Shown in pieces: positions 50,150-58,964 of a stretch of 64,000 nt of DNA (the stretch's first letter is position 1; each line of letters starts with the position of its first letter). The DNA is from Fimbriimonadales bacterium. Its GTDB lineage: Bacteria; Armatimonadota; Fimbriimonadia; Fimbriimonadales; GBS-DC. The notes beneath the pieces are model-generated. The model was not told the origin of the DNA, made no database searches, and saw nothing but the letters and a program-made list of their open reading frames with translations. The stretch lies in assembly GCA_025998675.1 (NCBI GenBank), contig AP024673.1, positions 2,736,562-2,800,561 of the forward strand. The letters run 5' to 3'. A program made the translations under genes and the position numbers.

Positions 50150-51613
50150 ATGGTTCGGGTACGCTACGCGCCCAGCCCAACGGGCATGCCCCATGTGGGC
50201 AACATTCGCACCGCGCTGTTCAACTGGGTCTTCGCCCGCCATCACGGGGGCAAGTTCATCGTGCGCATCGAAGACACCGACCGCGCGCGCTTCGTGGAAG
50301 GCTCCGAGCAGGCGATTCTGAGTTCACTGCGCTGGCTGGGGCTGGACTGGGACGAGGGTCCCGAAGTGGGCGGTCCGCACGCGCCGTACCACCAGTCGCA
50401 ACGGCTGGAGATTTACCACCAGATTGCCCACCAGCTGGTGGCGGAGGGCAAGGCGTACAAGTGCTTCTGCACGCCTGAGGAGCTGGAGCAGATGCGCGCC
50501 CAGCAACGCGCGCAGGGCGCCGCCGCCACCATGTACGACCGCCGCTGCCGCAAGCTCACTCCCGCCGAAGTCAAAGCGCGCGAAGAATCGGGGCTGCCCT
50601 ATGTGATTCGCTTCAAAATGCCGCTGGAGGGCACGGTGGAGTACGAAGACCTCATTCACGGGCGCACCGTGTTCCAGAACAAGCTCACCGACGACTTCGT
50701 GATGCTCAAGTCGGACGGCTTCCCGACCTATCACCTGGCGAATGTGGTGGACGACCACCTGATGGAGATTACCCATGTGATGCGCGGCGACGAGTGGATT
50801 TCGAGCATGCCGCGCCATTTGAACCTCTACGCCGCGCTGGGCTGGGCGCCGCCCCAGTTCGCCCACCTGCCCCTGCTGTTGGGACCCGACCGACAGAAGC
50901 TCTCCAAACGGCACGGCGCAACCGATATGCCCGAATTCATCCGTCAGGGCTACCTGTCCGACGCCATGTTCAACTTTCTGGCGCTCTGCGGCTGGAACCC
51001 CGGCGACGACCGCGAGATTCTCAGCCGCGCGGAGATTATCGAGCTGTTCTCCATCGAGCGCATTTCGGATAACCCGTTCATCTTCCATCACGACAAGCTG
51101 CTGTGGATGAACGGGCACTACATCCGCGAGCTGCCGAAAGAGCGGCTGGTCGAGCTGTGTCTGCCGTATCTGCAGCAGGCGGGGCTGGTTCCCCAGACGC
51201 TGGACGAGGCGACGCGGGCGTATGTGGCGCAGGTCGTGCCGCTGGAGCAGGAGAAGATGAAACTGCTCAGCGACGCGCCGCGCCTGCTGGACTTCTTCTT
51301 CACCGACGAGTACCCTGTCGACGAGGCGGCGGTGCGCAAGTGGTACGGCGAGCCGCACATCCCGCAGATGCTGGAGGAGCTGATTCGCCGCTACGAAGCG
51401 CTGGAGCCGTTCACCGCGCCTGAGATTGAGCGCGTCACGCGCGAGGTGATTGCGTGGCTGGGCGTCAAAGGCGGCGAGGTCATCCACCCCACGCGCATCG
51501 CGCTCAGCGGACGCACCACGGGACCCAGCCTGTTCGAGATGATTGAAGCGCTGGGCAAGCCGCGCGTGCTGCAACGCCTGCGCAACGCCCAGAAATGGGT
51601 CTTTCGGCGGTAA
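50150..51613 (+). CDS. gltX: glutamyl-tRNA synthetase
   Basis: 487 residues, AGGAGG nine bases before ATG. Class I synthetase: MVRVRYAPSPTGMPHVGNIRTALFNWVFAR with the HVGN form of the HIGH motif, FIVRIEDTD, GLDWDEGPEVGG, and KLSKRHGA as the KMSKS loop. C-terminal anticodon-binding domain: GVKGGEVIHPTRIALSGRTTGPSLFEMIEALG. Charges tRNA-Glu; it may also mischarge tRNA-Gln if the organism uses the amidotransferase route, which the window does not show. The stop overlaps the mscS start by one base (TAATG). Confidence 0.95.
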   Translation: MVRVRYAPSPTGMPHVGNIRTALFNWVFARHHGGKFIVRIEDTDRARFVEGSEQAILSSLRWLGLDWDEGPEVGGPHAPYHQSQRLEIYHQIAHQLVAEGKAYKCFCTPEELEQMRAQQRAQGAAATMYDRRCRKLTPAEVKAREESGLPYVIRFKMPLEGTVEYEDLIHGRTVFQNKLTDDFVMLKSDGFPTYHLANVVDDHLMEITHVMRGDEWISSMPRHLNLYAALGWAPPQFAHLPLLLGPDRQKLSKRHGATDMPEFIRQGYLSDAMFNFLALCGWNPGDDREILSRAEIIELFSIERISDNPFIFHHDKLLWMNGHYIRELPKERLVELCLPYLQQAGLVPQTLDEATRAYVAQVVPLEQEKMKLLSDAPRLLDFFFTDEYPVDEAAVRKWYGEPHIPQMLEELIRRYEALEPFTAPEIERVTREVIAWLGVKGGEVIHPTRIALSGRTTGPSLFEMIEALGKPRVLQRLRNAQKWVFRR

Positions 51614-52473
51614 TGGAGTTCCTGCGCCAGCTGTGGGACTACCCGCTGTTTCGGGTGGGCGCGGGCGCGCTGACCGTCGGCGCCGTGGCGACCGTTGTTC
51701 TCAGCTTCGCCGCGCTCTACCTGATTTCGCTGTGGGTCAAGCGTCTGATTGCGCGTCGGCTGCTGGCGCGCACCAGCCTCGATATCGGCGCACGCGAAGC
51801 TATCGGCGCACTCCTGCGCTACTTCGTGCTGTTTCTGGGCAGTATCGTGATTATTCAGAGCGCGGGGATTGACCTGACCGCGCTGAATGTGCTGGCGGGC
51901 GCAATCGGCGTCGGAATCGGCTTCGGACTGCAGAACATCGCGAACAACTTCATCAGCGGGATTATCATCCTGCTGGAGCGCCCCATCAAGGTCGGCGACC
52001 GTGTGGAGGTGGGCGGCATCGACGGGCAGGTGGTCGCCATCGGCGCGCGCGCCACCACCGTGATTACCAACGACAACATCGCCGTGATTGTGCCCAACTC
52101 CTACTTCATTTCGGAGCCTGTGACCAACTGGACGCAGAACGACCCGCGCGTGCGCTTCAAAATCCCCGTCGGCGTCGCCTACGGCAGCGACCTGCGCCTG
52201 GTGGAGCGACTGCTGCTGCAGGTCGCCCGCGAGAACCCCGATGTGCTGGACGACCCCGCGCCTGTGGTGCGCCTGATGGCGTTCGGCGACAGCGCGGTGG
52301 AGTTCGAGCTGCGCGTGTGGAGTACGACCCTGGTACACAAGCGCGGCAAACTGATCAGCGACCTGAACTTCGCCATCTACGAGGCGTTCCAGCAGCATGG
52401 GATTGAAATCCCGTACCCCCAGCGCGATATTCACATTCGAAGCGCCCCCAGCGGCTACGGGACGGACTCGTGA
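51613..52473 (+). CDS. MscS-family mechanosensitive channel
   Basis: 286 residues: three membrane helices, the pore helix VLAGAIGVGIGFGLQNIANNFISGIIILLERPIKVGDRVEVGG, the beta domain (NDNIAVIVPNSYFISEPVTNWTQNDPRVRF), and a C-terminal alpha/beta domain ending IEIPYPQRDIHIRS. Releases osmolytes on sudden osmotic downshift. It is translated directly behind gltX through the TAATG overlap. Confidence 0.92.
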   Translation: MEFLRQLWDYPLFRVGAGALTVGAVATVVLSFAALYLISLWVKRLIARRLLARTSLDIGAREAIGALLRYFVLFLGSIVIIQSAGIDLTALNVLAGAIGVGIGFGLQNIANNFISGIIILLERPIKVGDRVEVGGIDGQVVAIGARATTVITNDNIAVIVPNSYFISEPVTNWTQNDPRVRFKIPVGVAYGSDLRLVERLLLQVARENPDVLDDPAPVVRLMAFGDSAVEFELRVWSTTLVHKRGKLISDLNFAIYEAFQQHGIEIPYPQRDIHIRSAPSGYGTDS

Positions 52474-52514
52474 GCCCCATCACTGCTTTACGCAATGCGC
52501 CCTGCCGCTGGGGC

Positions 52515-53735
52515 TTATCCACTGCTTGAGCGGCGGAGGGCAAGCGCGCCCAGCAACAGGCTCACCAGCCACGCGCCGACGGCGACGCTGAGAATGCCCG
52601 CCTGAAAATCGCCCGTGAGCGCGACGAGCGCGCCCGGAATCACGGAGCCGCCCACGCCGCCCATCAGCACGGTCAAGCCGTTGTAAAGCCCTGTGCCCGC
52701 GCCCACGCGATGGGACGGCAACATCTCCTGCAGAGTCGCGAACTCCTGCGCGTTGAAACTGCTCTGCAAAAACACGCCCAGCGCAAGCAGGGCGATCACG
52801 AGCGCGTTTGCGGGCGTGTACGCCGTCAACAACACGCACACTCCCGCCAGCAGCAGCCCCACGCTGGCGAACGACACGCGCCTGCCCGTCCGATCGCCCC
52901 AGTACGCCCAGAAAAAGACGCCCACAATCCCCGCAAGGAACACGCTGAACAGGGGCAGGCTGAGGTCGCCAAACGGGATGCCGCGCGTGCGATTCAGATA
53001 GCTGGGCAGCCAGTTGAGGATACCGAACACGCAGAAGGCGTTGCACACGCCCGCCGCAAGGTAGAGCCAGAACGCCAGCGGGTCGCGCGCGCCGTAGGCG
53101 CGGAGCGCGTTGCGCAGCGTCCCGCGCGTCGCCTGTGCTGACGATGGCTGCCCGTCAGGCGGCTGGTCGCTCACATACCGCGCGACCAGCGGCAGGCTCA
53201 CCGCCAGCCCTGCCGCGCCCAGCAAGAGAAAGGTCGCCCGCCAGCCGAATCGCTCCGCCAGCGGCACGACCAGCAGCGGCGCGAGCGCCAGCGCGACCAG
53301 AATGCCCGCCACATAGATCGAGTTCGCCCGCCCGCGCTCGTGCGGGGGGAACCAGCGCCCCACCAGCGCGCTGTTCATCGGCATATGCACGCTCTCCGCC
53401 GCGCCCAGCAACAGCCGCATGGCAATCAGCGCGCCCAGCGATCCGCCCAGCGGATAAAACAGCATCGTGCAGACCGAAAAGCCCACGATGGACGCCATCA
53501 GGCTCCGCTTGACGCCCCAGCGCTCCGCCAGCGGGCTGAGCAGCACCTGTGCGACGCCAAAAGTCAGATAAAACGCGCCCAGCAACAGGTTGCCGTACTG
53601 CCCCATCTGGCGGTCGTCCCAGCCGAACTCCCGCGCGACTTGCGGCAGCACAATCGCGAGGTTGTTCCGATCCAGATAATGCACGAAGACCGTGACCGCC
53701 AGCGTCAGCGGGATGACCCATCGGCTCCGCCTCAT
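52515..53735 (-). CDS. MFS transporter (anion:cation symporter-like)
   Basis: 406 residues with 12 predicted helices. FVHYLDRNNLAIVLPQVAREFGWDDRQMGQ is the ACS-family signature after helix 1; AERWGVKRSLMASI and GDRTGRRVSFASVG are the loop 2-3 and 8-9 MFS motifs. Likely substrates for this family are organic acids such as hexuronates or phthalate-like anions; none is fixed by the sequence. It is convergent with mscS across a 41-bp gap containing AGCCCC/GGGGCT complementary blocks. Confidence 0.85.
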   Translation of the reverse strand: MRRSRWVIPLTLAVTVFVHYLDRNNLAIVLPQVAREFGWDDRQMGQYGNLLLGAFYLTFGVAQVLLSPLAERWGVKRSLMASIVGFSVCTMLFYPLGGSLGALIAMRLLLGAAESVHMPMNSALVGRWFPPHERGRANSIYVAGILVALALAPLLVVPLAERFGWRATFLLLGAAGLAVSLPLVARYVSDQPPDGQPSSAQATRGTLRNALRAYGARDPLAFWLYLAAGVCNAFCVFGILNWLPSYLNRTRGIPFGDLSLPLFSVFLAGIVGVFFWAYWGDRTGRRVSFASVGLLLAGVCVLLTAYTPANALVIALLALGVFLQSSFNAQEFATLQEMLPSHRVGAGTGLYNGLTVLMGGVGGSVIPGALVALTGDFQAGILSVAVGAWLVSLLLGALALRRSSSG

Positions 53736-53751
53736 CGGGAGGGGATTGTAC

Positions 53752-54294
53752 CTACCGTCTCCGCATAAATCGCCAGAACAGGTAGCTCGCCAGCAAGCCG
53801 CCCACCAGCCCGCCGAGCGTCGACGCCAGCATCGGGGGCAGCCGCAGTTGCCCGAAGAGCCCCGCCAGCGGCAGCGAAATCAACACAATCAGCCCCAGCG
53901 TATTCAGCAACGCCGCGCGCGCCCGACGCTGTGCGGCGCGTTCCAGTCGCAGCATCGCCTCGAAGTCCGCCGCGCCGTGCTGGAGGTACTCGTTCAAGCC
54001 GCGCAGCTCCGCCACAATCAGGTCGGCGTCCTGCTCGCTGAGCGCGCGCACCGTGCGCGGGAATTCGTAGGTCACATCCACCAGCGTCTGCGTCCCCCAC
54101 GGATTCACCTTCGCTTCGACCACCATCGGCAGCTGGCGCGGCGACATGGTCGTGAGGGCTTTCCACAGGCTTCCACGCGCCCAGCGCAGCTCCGACGGCA
54201 ACGCGCGGTAGCCCACCCGCCGAAAGTAGTCGTTCAGACGGGCGGCGGCGGTCTCCACATCGCACGCCGTTGCGCCCGACCAGCGGAACCTCAT
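53752..54294 (-). CDS. hypothetical membrane protein downstream of tdk
   Basis: 180 residues from MRFRWSGATACDVETAAARL; the ATG overlaps the tdk stop by 4 bp. An N-terminal soluble part (LPMVVEAKVNPWGTQTLVDVTYEFP) is followed by two C-terminal membrane helices (LLNTLGLIVLISLPLAGLFG, MLASTLGGLVGGLLASYLFW) and a basic end. No family is recognised. The soluble domain may fold as a small alpha/beta module. Confidence 0.65.
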   Translation of the reverse strand: MRFRWSGATACDVETAAARLNDYFRRVGYRALPSELRWARGSLWKALTTMSPRQLPMVVEAKVNPWGTQTLVDVTYEFPRTVRALSEQDADLIVAELRGLNEYLQHGAADFEAMLRLERAAQRRARAALLNTLGLIVLISLPLAGLFGQLRLPPMLASTLGGLVGGLLASYLFWRFMRRR

Positions 54295-54917
54295 GGCGTC
54301 TCCCCAGCACGGCGCAGCCCTTTCAGCAGCCGTTTCCGATACGCGGGCGGGATGCGCCGCACCTGATGGCAGTTTCGACAGCGCGCCTCGTAATGGTCTT
54401 CCGCGCCGACCAGAATCGTCGGCTCGTCCCACGCGGCGGGGCGACCGTCGACCAGCCGCTGCGTATGGCTCGCGGGGCGACCGCACTGCACGCAAATCGC
54501 GCGGAGTTTAATCACCTCGTCCGCATGCGCCAGCAGGAGCGGCATAATCCCAAACGGCTGACGCCGAAAGTCCTGATCCAACCCCGCCGCGATCACCGCC
54601 TTGCCCATGTCTGCCAGCTCGACGCAGAGATGCACCAGCGCCTCGTCGAAAAACTGCGCCTCCTCGATGGCGATTACCTCCGTGTCGGCGTCCAGATGGC
54701 ACAGCAGCTCGCGCGTGTTGCGCACGGGGATAGCTTCCAGCTGCACGCCGTTGTGCGTGGCGACGGCGGTGTGCGCGAAGCGGTCGTCCAGCGCATGTTT
54801 GAACACCTGTACCTTCTTGCGGGCGTACATCGCGCGGCGCACGAGGCGTATCAGCTCCTCCGACTTGCCCGCAAACATGCTCCCGCAAATCACGGTTAGC
54901 TGACCCAGCGGTTTCAT
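54291..54917 (-). CDS. tdk: thymidine kinase
   Basis: 208 residues from MKPLGQLTVICGSMFAGKSEELIRLVRR (P-loop, type II TK). The catalytic region EVIAIEEAQFFDEALV matches the DEAQF motif with Asp changed to Glu, and the lasso/zinc domain has KLRAICVQCGRPASHTQRL and RCRNCHQV (two CxxC). Phosphorylates thymidine in the salvage branch of dTTP synthesis. It is coupled to the downstream membrane protein. Confidence 0.93.
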   Translation of the reverse strand: MKPLGQLTVICGSMFAGKSEELIRLVRRAMYARKKVQVFKHALDDRFAHTAVATHNGVQLEAIPVRNTRELLCHLDADTEVIAIEEAQFFDEALVHLCVELADMGKAVIAAGLDQDFRRQPFGIMPLLLAHADEVIKLRAICVQCGRPASHTQRLVDGRPAAWDEPTILVGAEDHYEARCRNCHQVRRIPPAYRKRLLKGLRRAGETP

Positions 54918-54991
54918 CAATCCATGCTCTCTGTTCCCGCGCACGCGCCCAATTCCTGCCGCGCAGAGGTACAATAGTGCGGGAGGTGTCT

Positions 54992-55444
54992 ATGATACGG
55001 TTGCCGTTCAGGAAAATACTTGCGCCGACGGACTTCAGCGAGCCGTCTTACTACGCGCTCGACATGGCGGTCGAGCTGGCGGAGCATTTCAACGCCGAGT
55101 TGCACCTGTTGCATGTCGTGCCGCCGCTGCATGTGGTGCCCGTACCCGTGAATGTGGAGATTCCGCTTTACGAGAGCGAAATGCGCGAGGCGGCGGAACG
55201 CTCGATGCAGGAGTTGATGGAGCAGCGCATCCCCAAAACGCTGACCGTGTTCGCCAGCGTCATCTGGGGCGACCCCGCTGATGAGATTATCGCCTACCAG
55301 AAGGAGAAGGGCATCGACCTGATTGTGATTGCCACGCACGGTCGAAGCGGCTGGAAACGCTGGGTGTTCGGCTCCGTGACCGAGAAGGTGGTGCGCATCC
55401 CGACCTGTCCCGTGCTGACCATCAACGCGCCTGAGGAGGGATAG
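54992..55444 (+). CDS. universal stress protein (UspA family)
   Basis: 150 residues; GGGAGG before ATG, TACAAT as probable -10 at 54971-54976. FRKILAPTDFSEPSYYALDMAVELAEHF and LIVIATHGRSGWKRWVFGSVTEKVVRIPTCPVLTI contain the G-2x-G-9x-G(S/T) ATP-binding pattern of ATP-binding Usp proteins. Helps survival under stress; its precise partner is unknown. Three bases separate it from the next gene. Confidence 0.9.
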   Translation: MIRLPFRKILAPTDFSEPSYYALDMAVELAEHFNAELHLLHVVPPLHVVPVPVNVEIPLYESEMREAAERSMQELMEQRIPKTLTVFASVIWGDPADEIIAYQKEKGIDLIVIATHGRSGWKRWVFGSVTEKVVRIPTCPVLTINAPEEG

Positions 55445-55447
55445 CCC

Positions 55448-56176
55448 ATGCGGTTCTGGGGAGCGAAGCGTCCGCTGATTTTCGCACATCGCGGCGCGAG
55501 CATGCATGCCCCTGAAAATACGCTGTCCGCGTTCCGACTCGCGCTGGAGATGGGCGCGGACGGCATCGAACTCGACATTACCCCCAGCGCGGACGGGGTT
55601 CCCATCGTGATTCACGACCCCAATCTGGAGCGCACGACCGACGGCAAGGGCGATGTGCGCCAGCTCAGCGCGGCGGAGATTCAGCGCTACGACGCAGGCG
55701 CGCGTTTCGGAAGCCAGTTCGCTGGCGAGCGCGTGCCCACCCTGCAGCAGGTGTTCGAGGCGTTCGGCGACCGCACGCGCTACAACCTCGACATGAAGAC
55801 CTTCTATCCTGACGATCGCCCGATTGTGCGCACGGTGCTGGCGCTGATTGAGCAGTATCGCCTGATGCCGTATGTGCTGATTTCGTCCTTCAGTCTGGAC
55901 ACGCTGCGCTGGTTCACGGAAGAGAGTCGGCGGATACGGTTGGGCGTGCTGATTAGCCAGCACACGCCGCATATGATGCTCGAGGACGGGCGGCGCTGGC
56001 GCGTGCGCTACGAGGCGTTGCACCCGAATCACACACTGGTGGACGAAGCGGCGATGCGCCGCGCGCGCCAGCAGCGCAAAAAGATGGTCGTCTGGACGGT
56101 GAACGACGCCGCCCGCAAGCGCGAACTCACGCAGCTGGGCGTGGACGCAATTATCACGGACGACCCTGTGCGTTGA
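55448..56176 (+). CDS. ugpQ: glycerophosphodiester phosphodiesterase
   Basis: 242 residues, cytoplasmic. LIFAHRGASMHAPENTLSAFRLALEMGADGIELDITPSADGVPIVIHDPNLERTTDG is the full GDPD catalytic motif (HRG, ExD, HD); later LDMKTFYPDD, and KKMVVWTVNDAARKRELTQLGVDAIITDDP. Releases glycerol-3-phosphate from deacylated phospholipids. It probably shares a transcript with the stress protein. Its stop is two bases from the convergent TOPRIM-like gene. Confidence 0.93.
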   Translation: MRFWGAKRPLIFAHRGASMHAPENTLSAFRLALEMGADGIELDITPSADGVPIVIHDPNLERTTDGKGDVRQLSAAEIQRYDAGARFGSQFAGERVPTLQQVFEAFGDRTRYNLDMKTFYPDDRPIVRTVLALIEQYRLMPYVLISSFSLDTLRWFTEESRRIRLGVLISQHTPHMMLEDGRRWRVRYEALHPNHTLVDEAAMRRARQQRKKMVVWTVNDAARKRELTQLGVDAIITDDPVR

Positions 56177-56178
56177 GG

Positions 56179-56808
56179 CTACGCATCGTCAGGTACGCTG
56201 CAAATTTCGCGCAGAACCTTGTAGAAGTAGCGGAAACTTGGCGAACGACACCGACTAGGGTCAAAGTGTTCCGCGACCCTCCGCGCCGCATCCGCTTTTG
56301 CCAACCCCGCTTTGTAGTAGCCCGCGCGCTGAAGTATTCGCTCGAGTGCTTCAGCAGTGCCACCCTGAATGGCGTCAGAATTGCGGTATTTAGACTTCGC
56401 AGGAATATTTTTTGGCACTCTTGGATACGCCGCGCAAACTGCGCTCCAGTCGCCGAAGTACCACGCTTCCAGTTCCTCAATGACTATACAAATCGCCAGT
56501 TGCCATCCCGCAGGGTTCGCTTGTCGTGTGGGAAGCCCAGCCGATTGGGCAGCGGACTCTACCAGCATTTTCAGTTGTGCACAATCGTCATCGTCCCTGT
56601 CCAGAAGCACAATCACTCGGTCGCTTGCTGGAAGACCCTTCGCATATCCTTGAAACAAACTCGGTATTTTGCCGAGTAAATCTTGTTTTCCCTGAAACTT
56701 TCGGATACGGCACTCGAGAGCTTCGCCGCAGATGCGCGGGAAGACAATCTGCAAAAACGCCTCCATAGACTCTTCCTCCACCAGAAAGATAACCTTTGCC
56801 TGCGCCAT
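56179..56808 (-). CDS. TOPRIM-like protein (DUF4276 type), partner of an ATPase
   Basis: 209 residues. KVIFLVEEESMEAFLQIVFPRI supplies the TOPRIM glutamate strand, and DRVIVLLDRDDDDC the DxD strand. EELEAWYFGDWSAVCAAYP and YKAGLAKADAARRVAEHFDPSRCRSPSF are the conserved second half of DUF4276 proteins. It is 14 bp downstream of an SMC/OLD-like ATPase gene; such ATPase plus TOPRIM pairs behave as split OLD nucleases and appear in anti-phage defence loci. Function by context only. Confidence 0.72.
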   Translation of the reverse strand: MAQAKVIFLVEEESMEAFLQIVFPRICGEALECRIRKFQGKQDLLGKIPSLFQGYAKGLPASDRVIVLLDRDDDDCAQLKMLVESAAQSAGLPTRQANPAGWQLAICIVIEELEAWYFGDWSAVCAAYPRVPKNIPAKSKYRNSDAIQGGTAEALERILQRAGYYKAGLAKADAARRVAEHFDPSRCRSPSFRYFYKVLREICSVPDDA

Positions 56809-56822
56809 CTCAGGAGGAGAGG

Positions 56823-58043
56823 TTAACGATCCCAGGCTGGGATATCGAGAAAGTTTCTCGCCCAGAGGTAGCCCAGCTGGGCATCTTTCCCGTAGTGGAT
56901 GCGTACTTCCTCATCTTCAGAGGCGCGTAGAACAGTGGTGTAGCCGTCCGTGCCGCGCGAGAGAATCCAGACCTCCTTGGGACGCATGGCATTCAGAAAG
57001 TCAGGTGAATGAGTCGTGACGAGTATCTGTGTGCGCTCGGAGGCAATTCGGCACTCCTCGCCCAGTTCATACAGCAGGCGCGGGTACAGAAAGTTTTCTG
57101 GCTCCTCGATACCGATAAACGGGGGCGGCGTGGGGTCGTAAAACAAAATCAAGTAGGCAAGCAGCTTGATAGTACCGTCGGAAGCAAACCGCGCAAGGAT
57201 GGGCTGGGAAAACGGTTTGTCCTTGAACATGAGTAGCAAACGACCATCGGGCATAATCTCAGGAATTACTTTCTCGATACGCGGGACGCGCCGACGCAGT
57301 GCGTTGAATATCTGCTCCAATCGATCAGGATGCTGTTCGGAAAGGTACTGCAACACATTCGGCAGGTTGTCGCCTGTGCGTGAAAGGCGCTCCTGCGGAC
57401 CTGCTTCGGGCTGCCCGCGGGCGTTGTCGGCGGAGAAATAGGAGACATACCAGCCCGTGATGAAGTCGCGCAAGGCGGCGACTCGCGGGTGTTCCTCAAA
57501 CTGTCCCAGCGCGTTCACTGCCAGCAAGTCAGCGCTTTTCAGCGGGATTTCTATCCGCTGGTCATGTTCATCGGGCGCCTCGCCGCTGATGGCGCGCCCC
57601 TTACCCTCCCGATATTCCAGAAAGCGGAAGGGCTTGCCCCGTTTGCTACGCCGCCACTGAAGCCATTCCTCCGCAACAATCGGCGCGCCGTCGCGCTCAT
57701 CAATCGCGAGATGGTAGGTAATCGTGGGTGTGCGAGGCGTTTCTTTGTACTTAATCTCTATCACGATGGGACCGTGCGAGTCGCGCGAGCGCAACTCACG
57801 GAGTCGCCCGCGCCTGTCCAAGGCCCGGCGTAGACCGCTCTCAAAACACTCGGAAAGAAACGCAAACACATCGAATACTGTTGACTTGCCGCTGCCGTTG
57901 GGACCTATCAGAACCGTCAGGGGGGTCAAGTCGCGAAATTCCACATCCCGCAGCACCCGATAGTTCCGAATCTTCAACGCTGTCAGGCGCGGCGGCGCTT
58001 TGTGAACCCCACGCTCAGCCGCCACTGGTTTCGTGTGTTTCAT
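56823..58043 (-). CDS. OLD/RecF-like AAA ATPase
   Basis: 406 residues. [44 protein letters not shown] holds the Walker A (GPNGSGKS) of AAA_15/21 ATPases; near the end, [17 protein letters not shown] is the Walker B, and [14 protein letters not shown] the D-loop/switch histidine. The middle is a charged insert. It sits between an SDR gene (8 bp upstream) and the TOPRIM-like gene. By analogy to split OLD and PARIS-type systems the ATPase would sense a trigger and release or activate the nuclease partner. Confidence 0.82.
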   Translation of the reverse strand: MKHTKPVAAERGVHKAPPRLTALKIRNYRVLRDVEFRDLTPLTVLIGPNGSGKSTVFDVFAFLSECFESGLRRALDRRGRLRELRSRDSHGPIVIEIKYKETPRTPTITYHLAIDERDGAPIVAEEWLQWRRSKRGKPFRFLEYREGKGRAISGEAPDEHDQRIEIPLKSADLLAVNALGQFEEHPRVAALRDFITGWYVSYFSADNARGQPEAGPQERLSRTGDNLPNVLQYLSEQHPDRLEQIFNALRRRVPRIEKVIPEIMPDGRLLLMFKDKPFSQPILARFASDGTIKLLAYLILFYDPTPPPFIGIEEPENFLYPRLLYELGEECRIASERTQILVTTHSPDFLNAMRPKEVWILSRGTDGYTTVLRASEDEEVRIHYGKDAQLGYLWARNFLDIPAWDR

Positions 58044-58051
58044 CGTTCACC

Positions 58052-58912
58052 TCAAGGGGTATGCGGGCTATCCTCACGCTTGCCTGCCTGCACGCCCTGC
58101 CAGATAATCTCCATCGGTTCGCCGTCGGGCGTGCAGTTGTAAACCGAGAAGTCGCTCACGCCCGCCTCGCGCAGCAGGTCTTCGTCGATCCACGCCTTGC
58201 CTGTGCTGGTGTGCGGCTCGCGGCGCACCAGCTCGTACACGGCGTCCGCCATGATGTCCGCCTTGCGCCACTGCTGGGGCGCGCCCAGTCCCCATGCAAT
58301 CGTCGCCTGACTTTCTATCAGCGTGCGAGGCCAGAGCGCATTCACCGCCACATTATGCGCGCGTACCTCCTCCGCCAGCCCCAGCGCCAGCATCGTCATG
58401 CCGAACTTGGAAATCATGTAGGCGACCTTGCCCGGCAGCACGCTCAGGTCAATCGGCGGCGACATGGTGATAATGTGTCCCCACCGCTGCTGAATCATCG
58501 TCGGCAGCACGAGTTGCGAGGCGACGAAACTCGCGCGCAGGTTCACCTGCATCACCAGATCGAACCGCTTCACGGGAGTCTCCAGCACGGGATACCACCA
58601 GAGCGCGCCCGCGTTGTTGACCAGAATATCGATGCGCCCGAAGCTCTCCAGCGTCGCGTCCACCATGCGTTGCAGGGCGTTCTCGTCGCGCACATCGACC
58701 TGAATGGGCAGCGCGCGCCCGCCCAGCGCGGCGACCTCTTCGGCGACGGTGTGAATCGTGCCTGGCAGGCGCGGGTCAGGCTCGGCGGTCTTGGCGGCAA
58801 TCACCACCGCGACGCCCTCTTTCGCCAGACGCAGCGCAACCGCGCGCCCAATCCCGCGACTCGCGCCCGTGATAATCGCCACGCGCCCATGCAAATCGGT
58901 GTAGGTCGGCAT
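58052..58912 (-). CDS. short-chain dehydrogenase (HSDL2-like)
   Basis: 286 residues from MPTYTDLHGRVAIITGASRGIGRAVAL: NAD(P) site TGASRGIG, DILVNNAGALWW, catalytic Ser in ITMSPP and Tyr-x3-Lys in VAYMISKFGMTML. The motifs KADIMADAVYELVRREP and the WPRTLIESQA stretch match the hydroxysteroid dehydrogenase-like 2 group, here without the sterol-carrier tail. Substrate unknown; probably an acyl or sterol-like alcohol. It is divergent from pdhA across 52 bp. Confidence 0.88.
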   Translation of the reverse strand: MPTYTDLHGRVAIITGASRGIGRAVALRLAKEGVAVVIAAKTAEPDPRLPGTIHTVAEEVAALGGRALPIQVDVRDENALQRMVDATLESFGRIDILVNNAGALWWYPVLETPVKRFDLVMQVNLRASFVASQLVLPTMIQQRWGHIITMSPPIDLSVLPGKVAYMISKFGMTMLALGLAEEVRAHNVAVNALWPRTLIESQATIAWGLGAPQQWRKADIMADAVYELVRREPHTSTGKAWIDEDLLREAGVSDFSVYNCTPDGEPMEIIWQGVQAGKREDSPHTP

Positions 58913-58964
58913 AGCAATAGCATACCCCGTTCGGGTACACTCCATGCCGATTCTGGAGGCTGGC

